Part shown: positions 36,431-45,321 of the stretch, piece by piece
Position numbering within the stretch: the first letter of the stretch is position 1
How the letters are laid out: every line of letters starts with the position of its first letter
From: Marine Group II euryarchaeote MED-G38
Lineage (GTDB): Archaea > Thermoplasmatota > Poseidoniia > Poseidoniales > Thalassarchaeaceae
Direction of reading: 5' to 3'
DNA length: 64,000 bases
Assembly (NCBI GenBank): GCA_002457145.1
Contig: NTJP01000010.1
Coordinates: forward strand, 1 to 64,000
Notes under the pieces: generated by a model
What the model was told of the DNA's origin: nothing
Seen by the model: only the letters and a program-made list of their open reading frames with translations
The model's database searches: none
Translations under genes and position numbers: made by a program

Positions 36431-37975
36431 TCAATTTCCCAGCCACATAGGTAAAGATTTGTTATATCCTATCAATCGAAGGCCTGAGATTGCTGCTGTA
36501 TCGAAACTATTGGCCCTTAAGTTCCTTCTACCTATTTTTTCCAATCCATCAATACCAAGTTCATACATCCATTCTTTTAATTCTAATTCTTTAACTTGTA
36601 TGTTTTCATTAATCTTCGAATCTTCTGCTGGACCTATTATTCCTATGCATCCCGAAGCTACGGAAATAAGCATATCCTCTACTGTTGGCTGCTTATCAAT
36701 TTTCATGAAAACTTTTAGATTGTTTTCTACAAAACTCCAAGACTTAATTGCCAAACCGATTGTAGGCAGACAGGCAGCAACTCTGCTTCCTCCAGGAGCT
36801 GATGCATCAACTATCGCACCATCTAATTTAAGCTCAATAACTAATCTAAACAAATCTTTAACTCTGTTTACATGATTCTTCAGGAATACCATTGATGATT
36901 CTTTCATTCTACTGGCCAGTGATACTATTATCGCTTCTAATTCAGCGTCATTAAGATATGGCATTTGGGCTAAATCAATTATTATTCCTGCACATAAGTC
37001 GATATGTTCCATAGAATTTACTAAATTCTCTTCATTGATTTCCAAAAAATCTATTTCTCTAGGATTTTTAAATACTAATGCAGGTTGATTCGATGCATAA
37101 CTGCCTTTCCACTTTTGAGCAGTTTCACACTCAATAAGCCATGGAACTTTGAATAAAATACCTTCAGAATCTGGATTTTTAGGAAGAATTAATGTGTAAT
37201 TATCTACTGTCTTATGAGTAGGTATTCTCTCGTTATTATCCGGTACTAAAATTATATTTTCTAATCCTTCGGTTATATTCTTTATCGGCTTATTAATATC
37301 TTGTTCTTGTTTACTGATTGCGGATTCTAATACTAATGCATCTTCATTAATCGTTAATCCAATGGGAGTTAAATATTCTTTGCAGTATTCTATTTCTTCT
37401 TCGTTTATGGAACGCATTAAAACATCTTCACCAGGAGGCGGGCAACTTCCTGCTATTATCAACTTCCCTCCGGCCATACCAAGGCCAGGTTCCGAGCCAG
37501 TGGATCCTAAAATTATCCCAACTCCACCATTCATTTTCGATCCTAACTTATCTCCGGCATGGCCTCTGACAATGATGGTGCCTCCTCTCATCTTTCCTCC
37601 AGCCTCGTTTCCTACAGAACCCTGAACTATAATTACTCCACCTTCCATCTGATAGCCAATTTTATCTCCTACATCTTTCTCAACTATTATCTTACCAGAC
37701 TTTTGAAAGGCACCTAACATAGATGTTGCCGAACCCTGTAAGGTGAATATTCCTCCTCTATTCATTGCACCAGCACATTCTCCTAAATCTCCTAATAGTA
37801 ATACCTTTGATTTCTTCGGAAGGTGAGTTATTGCTCCAATTTCTCCATTTCTGGGTTTTTCATCTTGGTCTCTACCCCAACCTATTTTGACAAGTAAATC
37901 TTTTTTCATAGCTTCAATAAGTAATTTATCAAGCTGTCTATTAAGTTTAATACTTTTTTCTGTGATTTCGCGCAT
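36431..37975 (-). CDS. Glutamate-synthase-like protein: GXGXG domain fused to FMN-barrel-like domain
   Basis: 514 residues. The N-terminal part (about 40-190) is a GXGXG beta-helix of the GltB domain-3/GlxC/FwdC type, with repeats such as GGIFTLQGSATSMLG, GGVIIVQGSVGNEAGGKM, GGTIIVRGHAGDKLGSKM and GGKLIIAGSCPPPGED. The C-terminal part (about 270-510) resembles the FMN-binding barrel of glutamate synthase (DGAIVDASAPGGSRVAACLP, GCIGIIGPAE) and ends like GltB tails (LGIDGLEKIGRRNLR). The order is reversed relative to GltB, and the C-C-C iron-sulfur cluster motif is missing. The gene has a strong GAGGTGA Shine-Dalgarno and is divergent from GAPDH. It may not be a working synthase. Confidence 0.65.
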   Translation of the reverse strand: MREITEKSIKLNRQLDKLLIEAMKKDLLVKIGWGRDQDEKPRNGEIGAITHLPKKSKVLLLGDLGECAGAMNRGGIFTLQGSATSMLGAFQKSGKIIVEKDVGDKIGYQMEGGVIIVQGSVGNEAGGKMRGGTIIVRGHAGDKLGSKMNGGVGIILGSTGSEPGLGMAGGKLIIAGSCPPPGEDVLMRSINEEEIEYCKEYLTPIGLTINEDALVLESAISKQEQDINKPIKNITEGLENIILVPDNNERIPTHKTVDNYTLILPKNPDSEGILFKVPWLIECETAQKWKGSYASNQPALVFKNPREIDFLEINEENLVNSMEHIDLCAGIIIDLAQMPYLNDAELEAIIVSLASRMKESSMVFLKNHVNRVKDLFRLVIELKLDGAIVDASAPGGSRVAACLPTIGLAIKSWSFVENNLKVFMKIDKQPTVEDMLISVASGCIGIIGPAEDSKINENIQVKELELKEWMYELGIDGLEKIGRRNLRANSFDTAAISGLRLIGYNKSLPMWLGN

Positions 37976-38134
37976 TTATCAATTCACCTCTTGTTTAGTC
38001 ATCTACTCGCATGACGTCCGAGAATAGACTTAGAAAAAAGGATATCCTATAATTAAATTATTTTTTTGAGGTTATGTTGATAGAGTTTATTCAATTCCAG
38101 TTAATTGAGAGACCTTCGGGGGCGTGATATAAAA

Positions 38135-39169
38135 ATGATAAAAGTAGCTATAAATGGTTATGGGACTATAGGAAAAAGAGTTGCAGATGCAGTAGATGCT
38201 CAAGATGATATGGAAGTAATAGGAGTTACTAAAACAGGTCCTAATTTCGGCTGCCAACTTGCTGTAAAAAAACAATATCCTCTTTATTGTACATCGGATG
38301 AAGAAGAAAAAATAAATCTTTTTTCAGAACAAGGTTACATATGTCATGGTGGAATTACTAAATTATTAGAATTAGCTGATATCGTTGTTGATTGCTCTCC
38401 AGGAAAAATGGGTAAAATGAATCTTGAGAAATACAAGGGTGCTGGAATTAAACATATTTTTCAAGGAGGAGAGAAACATGAGTTAACCGGACTCTCATAT
38501 ACATCATGCGCAAACCATAAAGCTGCCCTTAATGCTAATGGAGCACGCGTAGTGTCATGTAACACAACAGGACTTTCTCGAACCTTAGTCCCTTTACATG
38601 ATAATTGTGAGGGTATAAGCGTAGAATGTACCATGATAAGGAGGGCCGCCGATCCCGGAGATTCCCAACGAGGTCCGATTAATGCAATCAAACCAGTATT
38701 GAAAGTACCTAGTCACCATGGAATTGATGTTATGACAGTTAAACCTGAAATTAAAATCAATAGTCTTGCAGTAGCCGTCCCAACAACTTTAATGCACGTC
38801 CATTCCTTAGTAGTAGAGTTACCTCCTAATCATGGACTAACTACTGAATCAGTGATTAAACTTTGGAAAGAACAACCTAGAGTCATTGTTATGAACGGTA
38901 CTGAGAATCGTATACCAACAACTGCAGAAGTAATGGAATTGTCTAGAGATATTGGTAGGAAATGGGGTGATCTGCATGAAATATTTGTATGGGAGGAAGC
39001 TGTTTCATTGAAGGGTAATAAATTATATTATTTTCAAGCTGTACACCAAGAAAGTGACGTTATACCAGAGAATATTGACTGTATTAGGGCTTTGATGGGA
39101 ACAAATTCTGATTGGAAAAATTCTGTTTCAATTACTGATGAGGCCATTTCAAGATATAATGGTATTTAA
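38135..39169 (+). CDS. gap: Glyceraldehyde-3-phosphate dehydrogenase, archaeal phosphorylating type
   Basis: 344-residue type II GAPDH. The Rossmann start VAINGYGTIGKRVADAV and VDCSPGKMGK identify the archaeal family. The catalytic cysteine lies in ARVVSCNTTGLSRTL, and the conserved histidine region is MRRAADPGD-like (IRRAADPGDSQRGP) with TTLMHVHSLVVEL. The reaction is reversible oxidation of G3P to 1,3-bisphosphoglycerate, used in gluconeogenesis or glycolysis. The ATG at 38135 is chosen over a TTG ten codons upstream. GGGGGCGTGAT is the Shine-Dalgarno-like stretch. Upstream AT-rich DNA (AATTAAATTATTTTTTT) is a plausible promoter in the 158-base divergent gap. Confidence 0.94.
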   Translation: MIKVAINGYGTIGKRVADAVDAQDDMEVIGVTKTGPNFGCQLAVKKQYPLYCTSDEEEKINLFSEQGYICHGGITKLLELADIVVDCSPGKMGKMNLEKYKGAGIKHIFQGGEKHELTGLSYTSCANHKAALNANGARVVSCNTTGLSRTLVPLHDNCEGISVECTMIRRAADPGDSQRGPINAIKPVLKVPSHHGIDVMTVKPEIKINSLAVAVPTTLMHVHSLVVELPPNHGLTTESVIKLWKEQPRVIVMNGTENRIPTTAEVMELSRDIGRKWGDLHEIFVWEEAVSLKGNKLYYFQAVHQESDVIPENIDCIRALMGTNSDWKNSVSITDEAISRYNGI

Positions 39170-39196
39170 TGACTCATTTAAGGTACAAAAGATGTT

Positions 39197-39218
39197 AATA
39201 GTCAAAAGGAGGACTATT
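39197..39218 (+). promoter_or_regulatory. Hairpin presenting a Shine-Dalgarno-like loop before the subtilase gene
   Basis: AATAGTC and GACTATT form a 7-bp perfect stem around the loop AAAAGGAG, so the only good Shine-Dalgarno-like run (AAAAGGAGG) sits in the loop and first stem pair. The start codon is at 39233, about 20 bases from that run, which is too far for ordinary spacing unless the structure changes it. It may be a translational control element or coincidence. Confidence 0.35.
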
Positions 39219-39232
39219 CACGCCTATAAGGA

Positions 39233-42200
39233 ATGTCACCTTCTAAATCGGCAATGTTGATTGTCGCATTAATTATTTTTTCTCCATTTTCTGTATTTAC
39301 AGAAGCATCTATTTCAGATTCGAATTATCTAGAAATAACAGATTCAGAGAACTATGATGGGAACTGGTTCGTTATTCAAAATGCGACATTAAATACATAC
39401 GCTTTGTCAGAATCTTCAGGATACATACATTCTCCATTAGGCTCTTTTGATCCTCTTGAGGGTTTCATCCCTCTAGGTCCGGAAAATTTTATCGATTTTA
39501 ATGCCTTTTTAAAAACAGGAATGGCAATTATTCAATCTAAGTCTTCTGACATGACTTCATTAACGGATGCCCTTAATAAAGAAAATAATATTTCAATACT
39601 TGATTCTATTCCTGATGATTCATTAATAATTAGGATTTCAGGCGAAGATAAATTTCAAAATTTCTTAAAAATCAGTAAATTTTCTGAAGTAAGATGGATC
39701 GGAGAACTACCGATAGCATGGAAACTTTCTAAAGATTTAATTTCCAATACTTTAGAGAGTAACAATCTTATTGATGTCATTATCTCGCCTACTAATGATC
39801 TTAATATTGATCAATTAAATAGGTTAAATTATGACTTATCGAAATTTTCTTCTATAAATTCAAAAAGTAAAATATGCAGTCTTTCCTTATGTCAAATCAA
39901 AGATCTAAACCCTTCCGTACTACCTTTGATTGCATCGGATGAAAGGATAATTAAGATAGAATATGCTCCAAATTTAATCCCTCATAATAATAATGCGCGT
40001 GAACTTTCTGGTATTGATAATGCTTTATTTTTATCGGATAATATACTCAACGGAACTGGTGAGGTAATTGCTATTTCGGATACTGGACTTGATTCCGACC
40101 ATGGTGACTTTGGAGGAAGACTTAGAAATCCAGTTTACAATGACTTTGGTCCTGATAATTCTGGTGCTGATGCAAACAGCGGCCATGGAACTCATATTGC
40201 AGCAACACTATTGGGAGATGGTTCTGGAGATTCAAAAGCCACTGGAATGGTCCCAGAGTCAACATTTATTTTCTATCAATTAGAAGTTGATAGCTCCGGA
40301 ATATTCGCACGTTGGGACTCTTTGTACTCTATGTTTTCTCATGCATGGCAAAGAGATGCAAAAATACAAACTAATAGTTGGGGGTCATCAAACCTATTGG
40401 GAGAATACACTTCAGATTCTCATTCTGCAGATTCTTTCGTTCAGGACCATCCAAAATTCTTAGTTTTATTTTCGGCCGGTAATTCAGGTTCTGAGGGGGT
40501 AAGCTCTCCTGGAACTGCAAAAAATGTTTTGACTATAGGAGCATCCACGACTGGCGCTTACTCTAGTCAAGAAGTAGGTCAAGTTTACAATAGCTCTTCT
40601 TCTAGTTATACTCAGGATGGACGCATCAAACCAGATCTAGTCGCACCAGGAGTAATGATTTGCTCTGCAAGAGCTCAAGAGGCACAATTTGCATCTGGAG
40701 AATCTTGCTCCGAAGAGATTCATGAAGAAGGTGAGGATCCACTTTATATGACTTTGAGTGGTTCCTCTATGGCAACTTCTGTTGCTGCAGGCGCTTCGAC
40801 TATGACAAGACAATTTCTTCGTGAAGAGATGAACATCTCAGAACCTCGTTCTGATTTAATAAAAGCCATTTTAATTAATGGGGCCATGGATCTGGGTGAT
40901 TCTGACATACCCAATCCAATGGAAGGATGGGGGCAAATAAATGTTAGTCAAAGCCTATATCCCAAATCTGGAGATCAAAATTCAAATGTTCACATAGACT
41001 ACTCACGTTCTCTTCTTCCCGGACACAGTTTTGTATATACTTTTGATGTAACCGAAGATTCTAAGTTGGATGCTACATTAGTTTGGAATGATAAAGAAGG
41101 ATCTGCAACAGGTAATCAAACTCATGCTCGTCTTATAAATGATTTAGATTTAAAAATAACTTCTCCTTCAGGTTTGGTGTATAATGGTAATAATTTTATG
41201 TCTGGATTAAGTGTATCTGGAGATTATACAGATACAATAAATAATGTTGAGAGGGTAAAAATAGATTCTCTAGAGATTGGTATTTGGATGGTTGAAGTTG
41301 GAAACGCTAGAGGAAATGCACAGGATTATTCTTTAGTAATATCTGCAATTGCCGAAGAAACCTCAGAGTCAGATTTATCAGTTATCCCTGATTCTATATC
41401 TTCAATTAATGCCTATCCTCTTCAAGGTGATTTGATATCTATAAATACCAAATGGTCTAATAGAGCATCTTTACCAACAGGAGATTATTCCATCTCTGTA
41501 AAAGACTTATTTGATGGTACAATAATCAAAACATCACAAAGAAATTCTTTAGAAGGTGGTCAGATCGATTCACTTTCTTTCACACATTCTTTTGAAACTA
41601 CAGGGTTACATATTTTACAACTTAAATTAGATTACCTCTCAGAAGTAGATGAATTAAATGATGAATCTTTTGGTACCAATAATAATATTTTTAATTTTTC
41701 ATTCAATGTATCTCAAATAGGAGTTAGATTGACTCCATTATTACCAGATAGTTCCGTTCCAAACTCATACGAAGAATTAATACTAGCAAAAATACGTGAT
41801 TTCGATCCACGAACTCAAACATCAATTTTATTCGAACTTGAATTAAAAAATGAAGGAACATCTCAAATAACCGTCGATTTGACAGTTTCTCCAGTTCAAA
41901 TCATTAGTGAACAGGGGATTTTGAATCAACCACAAGACGAATGGTCAAAAGTTCTTAGTGAAAGTGGTCCATGGGTACTAAATCCTAGTGGAGATGATGG
42001 CGATAGAACAATTATATCTCTGAATTTATCAAACCTAGATGCCGACTTAACGAATAATGCACTAATTCGTTATTCATTACCCGGAGATTATGTGACAGAC
42101 CTAGTCTTATTTGACAAGAATTCACCTACTATCACTCATTCCATAAGACTCACTACAGTTGTCGATAGGGTAGAAGGACTGTTTACTGTAATTGCAGGAG

Positions 42201-44008
42201 AAAATGATTTGGGGGCAATTCCGGGTGACTACGCTACATTCTCTCTTTCCATAAGGAATGTAGGAAATGGACCAACACAATATACCATTAGTTGTGAATC
42301 ACCAAATCGATGGATTATCCACATAGGTAATTCCGAATCTTCAGAACTAACACTAGACCCATTAAGTAGGTTGCAATATTTACCACTTTTTATTAATGTC
42401 AAAGTTCCTAAGTCTTTAGACTTTCAACCTGCCGCAGGAGTAACTGAACAAGTTACTTGTATCACAATGTCTGTATTTGATTCGTCAATATATACATTAG
42501 AATTAGCCACAGTCGAAGTCTTAGAAAGTAAACTATTTTCTACAGAACTAATCGATTCTGAAGAATCTCCTCTTGGGCCATTAGCAATATCTCCAGATCG
42601 CCCTGTGATTAATGGTAATACTGTTTCAACTAATCTAGTTATAACAAATTTAGGAAACGTCATTATTAATTTTGATATTCAGGTTTATTCTTCTCTAAAT
42701 ACTTGGCCTATACAAATTTATGAAAGTCAAGATAATATCCCAATTAATGTTGTTGATTTTATCTCCATTTCTATCTTTCCGGGAGATAGTTCTAATATAG
42801 TAATCAATACTATCGTACCACTTTCATCACAAAAAGGAGATATCAATACTATAACTATTAAAACGACTTCAGATGAAAATATTTTGGTTAATAACGGAAC
42901 GAGATTAATTGTAAAGGAAATAGCTACCTTGGAACTATCTGAAACAGTTAATATGAACGTCGCTCTTGGTAATCCTGGAGTTTCTGAAATAAATATAAAA
43001 AATACCGGTAATGTGCCGCTAGTAATTAGTCTAAGTATAGGTAGTATTTCTCAAAATTGGGAAGTAGGTTTTTTATCCGGTAATTTCTTTACTATGGATA
43101 TGAATAGAGAGGCAATTATAATCGTTAGCGCCTTTTTACCAGAAAATATTAATCCTGGGATTTTGCAAGATAAGATACCTATTATCGTTCAAGCAAATAC
43201 TCCCAATCAAGAATCAATTATATTCACAGTTGAGGTTGCTGTAACAGTACTTCCATCAGTATGGTTAACATTAGATTCTGAGTTAACTCAAGTAGAAGAT
43301 ATAGAATCTAATGGAAATTCAAATTTTGCAGTTATTTTATCAAATAAGGGTAATAGCCAAGCCAATGTAAATATTAGCCTATCAAACTTAGAAAATTGGG
43401 AAATTACTTCTGACAAACAATCAATTGATAATTTGAAACCTGGTACTGAAGTTTCAATATTGGTCAGTGCCTCTCCTAATTCAGGTTCTTCTAATGGCTT
43501 AATGGAGTTTACTATTGTGGCAGATTCACCTTCTTCTGAAGAATTATTTGTCACTACCAGTCCTTTGACGCTTAAAGTTAGTAAGGCCAGAGCAGATAAT
43601 ACCGGCGGCATTAGTGGGATATTTCAAAATTTAGGAATCCCTTCATGGATTCTACCAATGTTATTCCTGTCGCTACTAGGAAGTGTTATTTACATTGGAT
43701 TAAATTTAAGACGTAATTCATCAATGTCTAGACCAGATGAAGAACTGATTCCAAAAGGCTCTGCATTATTATCTGGTTCTAATTCTGAACGTCGAATCGC
43801 CGCTCTTGATACATCATCTGCAGGAGAAGTACTTTCCGGAGGAGTTTCTGAGGATGAGATTAAAGCAGCCCTCGCATCTTCATTACCATCTCTAACAAAA
43901 ACACCTGAAGGTGCCCCGCCATTGCCCTTAAGTGGCTTACCAGAGGGATGGACTATGGATCAATGGGTTGTATATGGACAAATGTGGTGGGACCAAAATA
44001 AACCATGA
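39233..44008 (+). CDS. Large secreted cell-anchored subtilisin-like protease
   Basis: 1591 residues. A signal peptide (MLIVALIIFSPFSVFTEA) precedes an approximately 240-residue proregion. The S8 catalytic domain has Asp283 (ISDTGLDSDHGDF), His318 (SGHGTHIAATLLG), oxyanion Asn in LFSAGNSGS, and Ser512 (LSGSSMATSVAAG). A P-domain/jelly-roll-like region follows, then a long series of CARDB/Ig-like beta domains (LVITNLGNVIINFDIQ, INIKNTGNVPLVISLS, VILSNKGNSQANVNIS). A C-terminal membrane helix (IPSWILPMLFLSLLGSVIYI) leads to a cytoplasmic tail ending GLPEGWTMDQWVVYGQMWW. It probably digests extracellular protein at the cell surface. N-terminal region residues 30-250 may be a fused propeptide that is cleaved. 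Confidence 0.9.
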   Translation: MSPSKSAMLIVALIIFSPFSVFTEASISDSNYLEITDSENYDGNWFVIQNATLNTYALSESSGYIHSPLGSFDPLEGFIPLGPENFIDFNAFLKTGMAIIQSKSSDMTSLTDALNKENNISILDSIPDDSLIIRISGEDKFQNFLKISKFSEVRWIGELPIAWKLSKDLISNTLESNNLIDVIISPTNDLNIDQLNRLNYDLSKFSSINSKSKICSLSLCQIKDLNPSVLPLIASDERIIKIEYAPNLIPHNNNARELSGIDNALFLSDNILNGTGEVIAISDTGLDSDHGDFGGRLRNPVYNDFGPDNSGADANSGHGTHIAATLLGDGSGDSKATGMVPESTFIFYQLEVDSSGIFARWDSLYSMFSHAWQRDAKIQTNSWGSSNLLGEYTSDSHSADSFVQDHPKFLVLFSAGNSGSEGVSSPGTAKNVLTIGASTTGAYSSQEVGQVYNSSSSSYTQDGRIKPDLVAPGVMICSARAQEAQFASGESCSEEIHEEGEDPLYMTLSGSSMATSVAAGASTMTRQFLREEMNISEPRSDLIKAILINGAMDLGDSDIPNPMEGWGQINVSQSLYPKSGDQNSNVHIDYSRSLLPGHSFVYTFDVTEDSKLDATLVWNDKEGSATGNQTHARLINDLDLKITSPSGLVYNGNNFMSGLSVSGDYTDTINNVERVKIDSLEIGIWMVEVGNARGNAQDYSLVISAIAEETSESDLSVIPDSISSINAYPLQGDLISINTKWSNRASLPTGDYSISVKDLFDGTIIKTSQRNSLEGGQIDSLSFTHSFETTGLHILQLKLDYLSEVDELNDESFGTNNNIFNFSFNVSQIGVRLTPLLPDSSVPNSYEELILAKIRDFDPRTQTSILFELELKNEGTSQITVDLTVSPVQIISEQGILNQPQDEWSKVLSESGPWVLNPSGDDGDRTIISLNLSNLDADLTNNALIRYSLPGDYVTDLVLFDKNSPTITHSIRLTTVVDRVEGLFTVIAGENDLGAIPGDYATFSLSIRNVGNGPTQYTISCESPNRWIIHIGNSESSELTLDPLSRLQYLPLFINVKVPKSLDFQPAAGVTEQVTCITMSVFDSSIYTLELATVEVLESKLFSTELIDSEESPLGPLAISPDRPVINGNTVSTNLVITNLGNVIINFDIQVYSSLNTWPIQIYESQDNIPINVVDFISISIFPGDSSNIVINTIVPLSSQKGDINTITIKTTSDENILVNNGTRLIVKEIATLELSETVNMNVALGNPGVSEINIKNTGNVPLVISLSIGSISQNWEVGFLSGNFFTMDMNREAIIIVSAFLPENINPGILQDKIPIIVQANTPNQESIIFTVEVAVTVLPSVWLTLDSELTQVEDIESNGNSNFAVILSNKGNSQANVNISLSNLENWEITSDKQSIDNLKPGTEVSILVSASPNSGSSNGLMEFTIVADSPSSEELFVTTSPLTLKVSKARADNTGGISGIFQNLGIPSWILPMLFLSLLGSVIYIGLNLRRNSSMSRPDEELIPKGSALLSGSNSERRIAALDTSSAGEVLSGGVSEDEIKAALASSLPSLTKTPEGAPPLPLSGLPEGWTMDQWVVYGQMWWDQNKP

Positions 44009-44050
44009 TGAGCGATTTACTTATTTCTAAAGTCCCTTTGGAGTATATTG

Positions 44051-44674
44051 ATGGACTCTTCAATAATATTATTCGGACCTCCGGGAGCAGGTAAAGGGAC
44101 ACAGGCTGTAAGAATATCAGAGATTACAGGAAAACCACAAATATCCACAGGAGATATGCTAAGAAGCTCAGTATCAAAAAAAACAGATTTAGGTCTTAAA
44201 GCCCAGCATTACATGGAATCTGGACTTCTTGTACCTGATGATTTAATAATTCAATTAATTTCAGAGAGAATTAAAGAAAAAGATGCTATCCAAGGAGTAT
44301 TATTTGATGGATTCCCACGTACTCTCAAGCAGGCAGAAGCACTATCTTCAATTGTTAATATTTCTTGTGTAATATCAATAGAAGTTTATGATGAAGAAAT
44401 AATAGAGAGAATCGTTGGACGGAGGATGGATCCAGAATCAGGTGAAATATATCATTTAAAATTTAAACCACCTCCAAAAGAAATAGAGAATAGACTTATA
44501 CAACGTAAAGACGATAATGAAAAAACAGTGAGAAAAAGACTTTCTGCCTATCATAAAGAAACTTTTCCCTTATCTAATTGGTATTCAGAGAAAGGACTTT
44601 TGTTCAAAGTGGATGGCAACCGTACGATCGAAGAAGTTGGCGAAGATATAGAAAAATTTCTTTTACAAAATTGA
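44051..44674 (+). CDS. adk: Adenylate kinase (bacterial/eukaryotic AMK type)
   Basis: Interconverts ATP + AMP and 2 ADP. The 207-residue protein has the P-loop FGPPGAGKGTQA, the NMP-binding STGDMLRS and GVLFDGFPRTLKQAE, the LID region from RRMDPESGEIYHLKF, and RKDDNEKTVRKRLSAYH. This is the P-loop AMK type, not the archaeal trimeric AdkA. The LID has no zinc cysteines. The track starts at a TTG one codon earlier; the ATG at 44051 has GGAG upstream. The rnp4 gene follows after 1 base, so the operon is adk-rnp4-yhbY. Confidence 0.93.
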   Translation: MDSSIILFGPPGAGKGTQAVRISEITGKPQISTGDMLRSSVSKKTDLGLKAQHYMESGLLVPDDLIIQLISERIKEKDAIQGVLFDGFPRTLKQAEALSSIVNISCVISIEVYDEEIIERIVGRRMDPESGEIYHLKFKPPPKEIENRLIQRKDDNEKTVRKRLSAYHKETFPLSNWYSEKGLLFKVDGNRTIEEVGEDIEKFLLQN

Positions 44675-44675
44675 G

Positions 44676-45065
44676 ATGTTGATTATGCCCAACTCTAAAA
44701 TAAAAAAAAGATATTTTAAAAATCGGAAAAAAAATGCTTCTAAAGCAATGCTTTTTCTATCAAATATTTTAAACGAAAGAAATTTAACAAATGATACTCT
44801 TGCTGATTCTGTTGCAAAATCTATTATGCGCTTAGGAAAAAAACATGGAATAAGGACAAAAAAGGATAAATACAATAATTTTTGTAGGACATGTCAATCA
44901 TCTCTGATTCCTGGTAAATCTTGCAGAGTAAGAATTTCTAATGGCTTTATTCTAAATACCTGTATGACTTGCCAACGAATATATAGGTTTAGATTAGACA
45001 ATCAGGACAGTGAAGAAAATAATGATGAAAGCCCCATTACATATAATCAAATATGCAAAAAATAG
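44676..45065 (+). CDS. rnp4: Ribonuclease P protein component 4 (Rpp21/Rpr2 family)
   Basis: Archaeal RNase P subunit helping the catalytic RNA remove tRNA 5' leaders. The 129-residue protein has a basic helical N terminus (KIKKRYFKNRKKNASKAM, then the ILNERN helix) and the Rpr2-type zinc ribbon with ligand pairs FCRTC and TCMTC, separated by the LIPGKSCRVRI segment. Length and layout are typical. The start may be the ATG at 44676 or 44685. Its 3' end overlaps the start region of the YhbY-like gene by about 40 bases, a tight coupling of two RNA-binding proteins. Confidence 0.9.
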   Translation: MLIMPNSKIKKRYFKNRKKNASKAMLFLSNILNERNLTNDTLADSVAKSIMRLGKKHGIRTKKDKYNNFCRTCQSSLIPGKSCRVRISNGFILNTCMTCQRIYRFRLDNQDSEENNDESPITYNQICKK

Positions 45066-45294
45066 AGATTTACTAGTTTCTTTGCGTATAGGAAAAGAGG
45101 GGGTAACTGACTCACTGATTAAAGAATTAGATGCTCAATTAAGAAGTAAAAATATTATAAAATTAAAAGCCAATAAGCAAATATTAGCATCTTCCGAACA
45201 GAGAAATACCGTATTCTTAGATTTAGCTAATTCTACAAATTCATCTCTAATATTTCAAAGGGGAAATGTAGCGGTTTATTGGCGCCCTAAGTGA
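45022..45294 (+). CDS. YhbY/CRM-domain RNA-binding protein
   Basis: About 90 residues forming a single CRM domain, found in bacterial YhbY (associated with pre-50S ribosomes) and plant splicing factors. The pattern SLRIGKEGVTDSLIKELDAQL, KLKANK and the C-terminal strand LIFQRGNVAVYWRPK with the R-G-N near the end is typical; the usual GxxG loop is GKEG here. ATG codons at 45022 and 45025 are the likely starts; the track's GTG at 45010 adds four residues. It overlaps rnp4 in a different frame. Confidence 0.88.
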   Translation: MMKAPLHIIKYAKNRDLLVSLRIGKEGVTDSLIKELDAQLRSKNIIKLKANKQILASSEQRNTVFLDLANSTNSSLIFQRGNVAVYWRPK

Positions 45295-45321
45295 TTATAT
45301 TTGTTTTGGCATGTTATTAAT

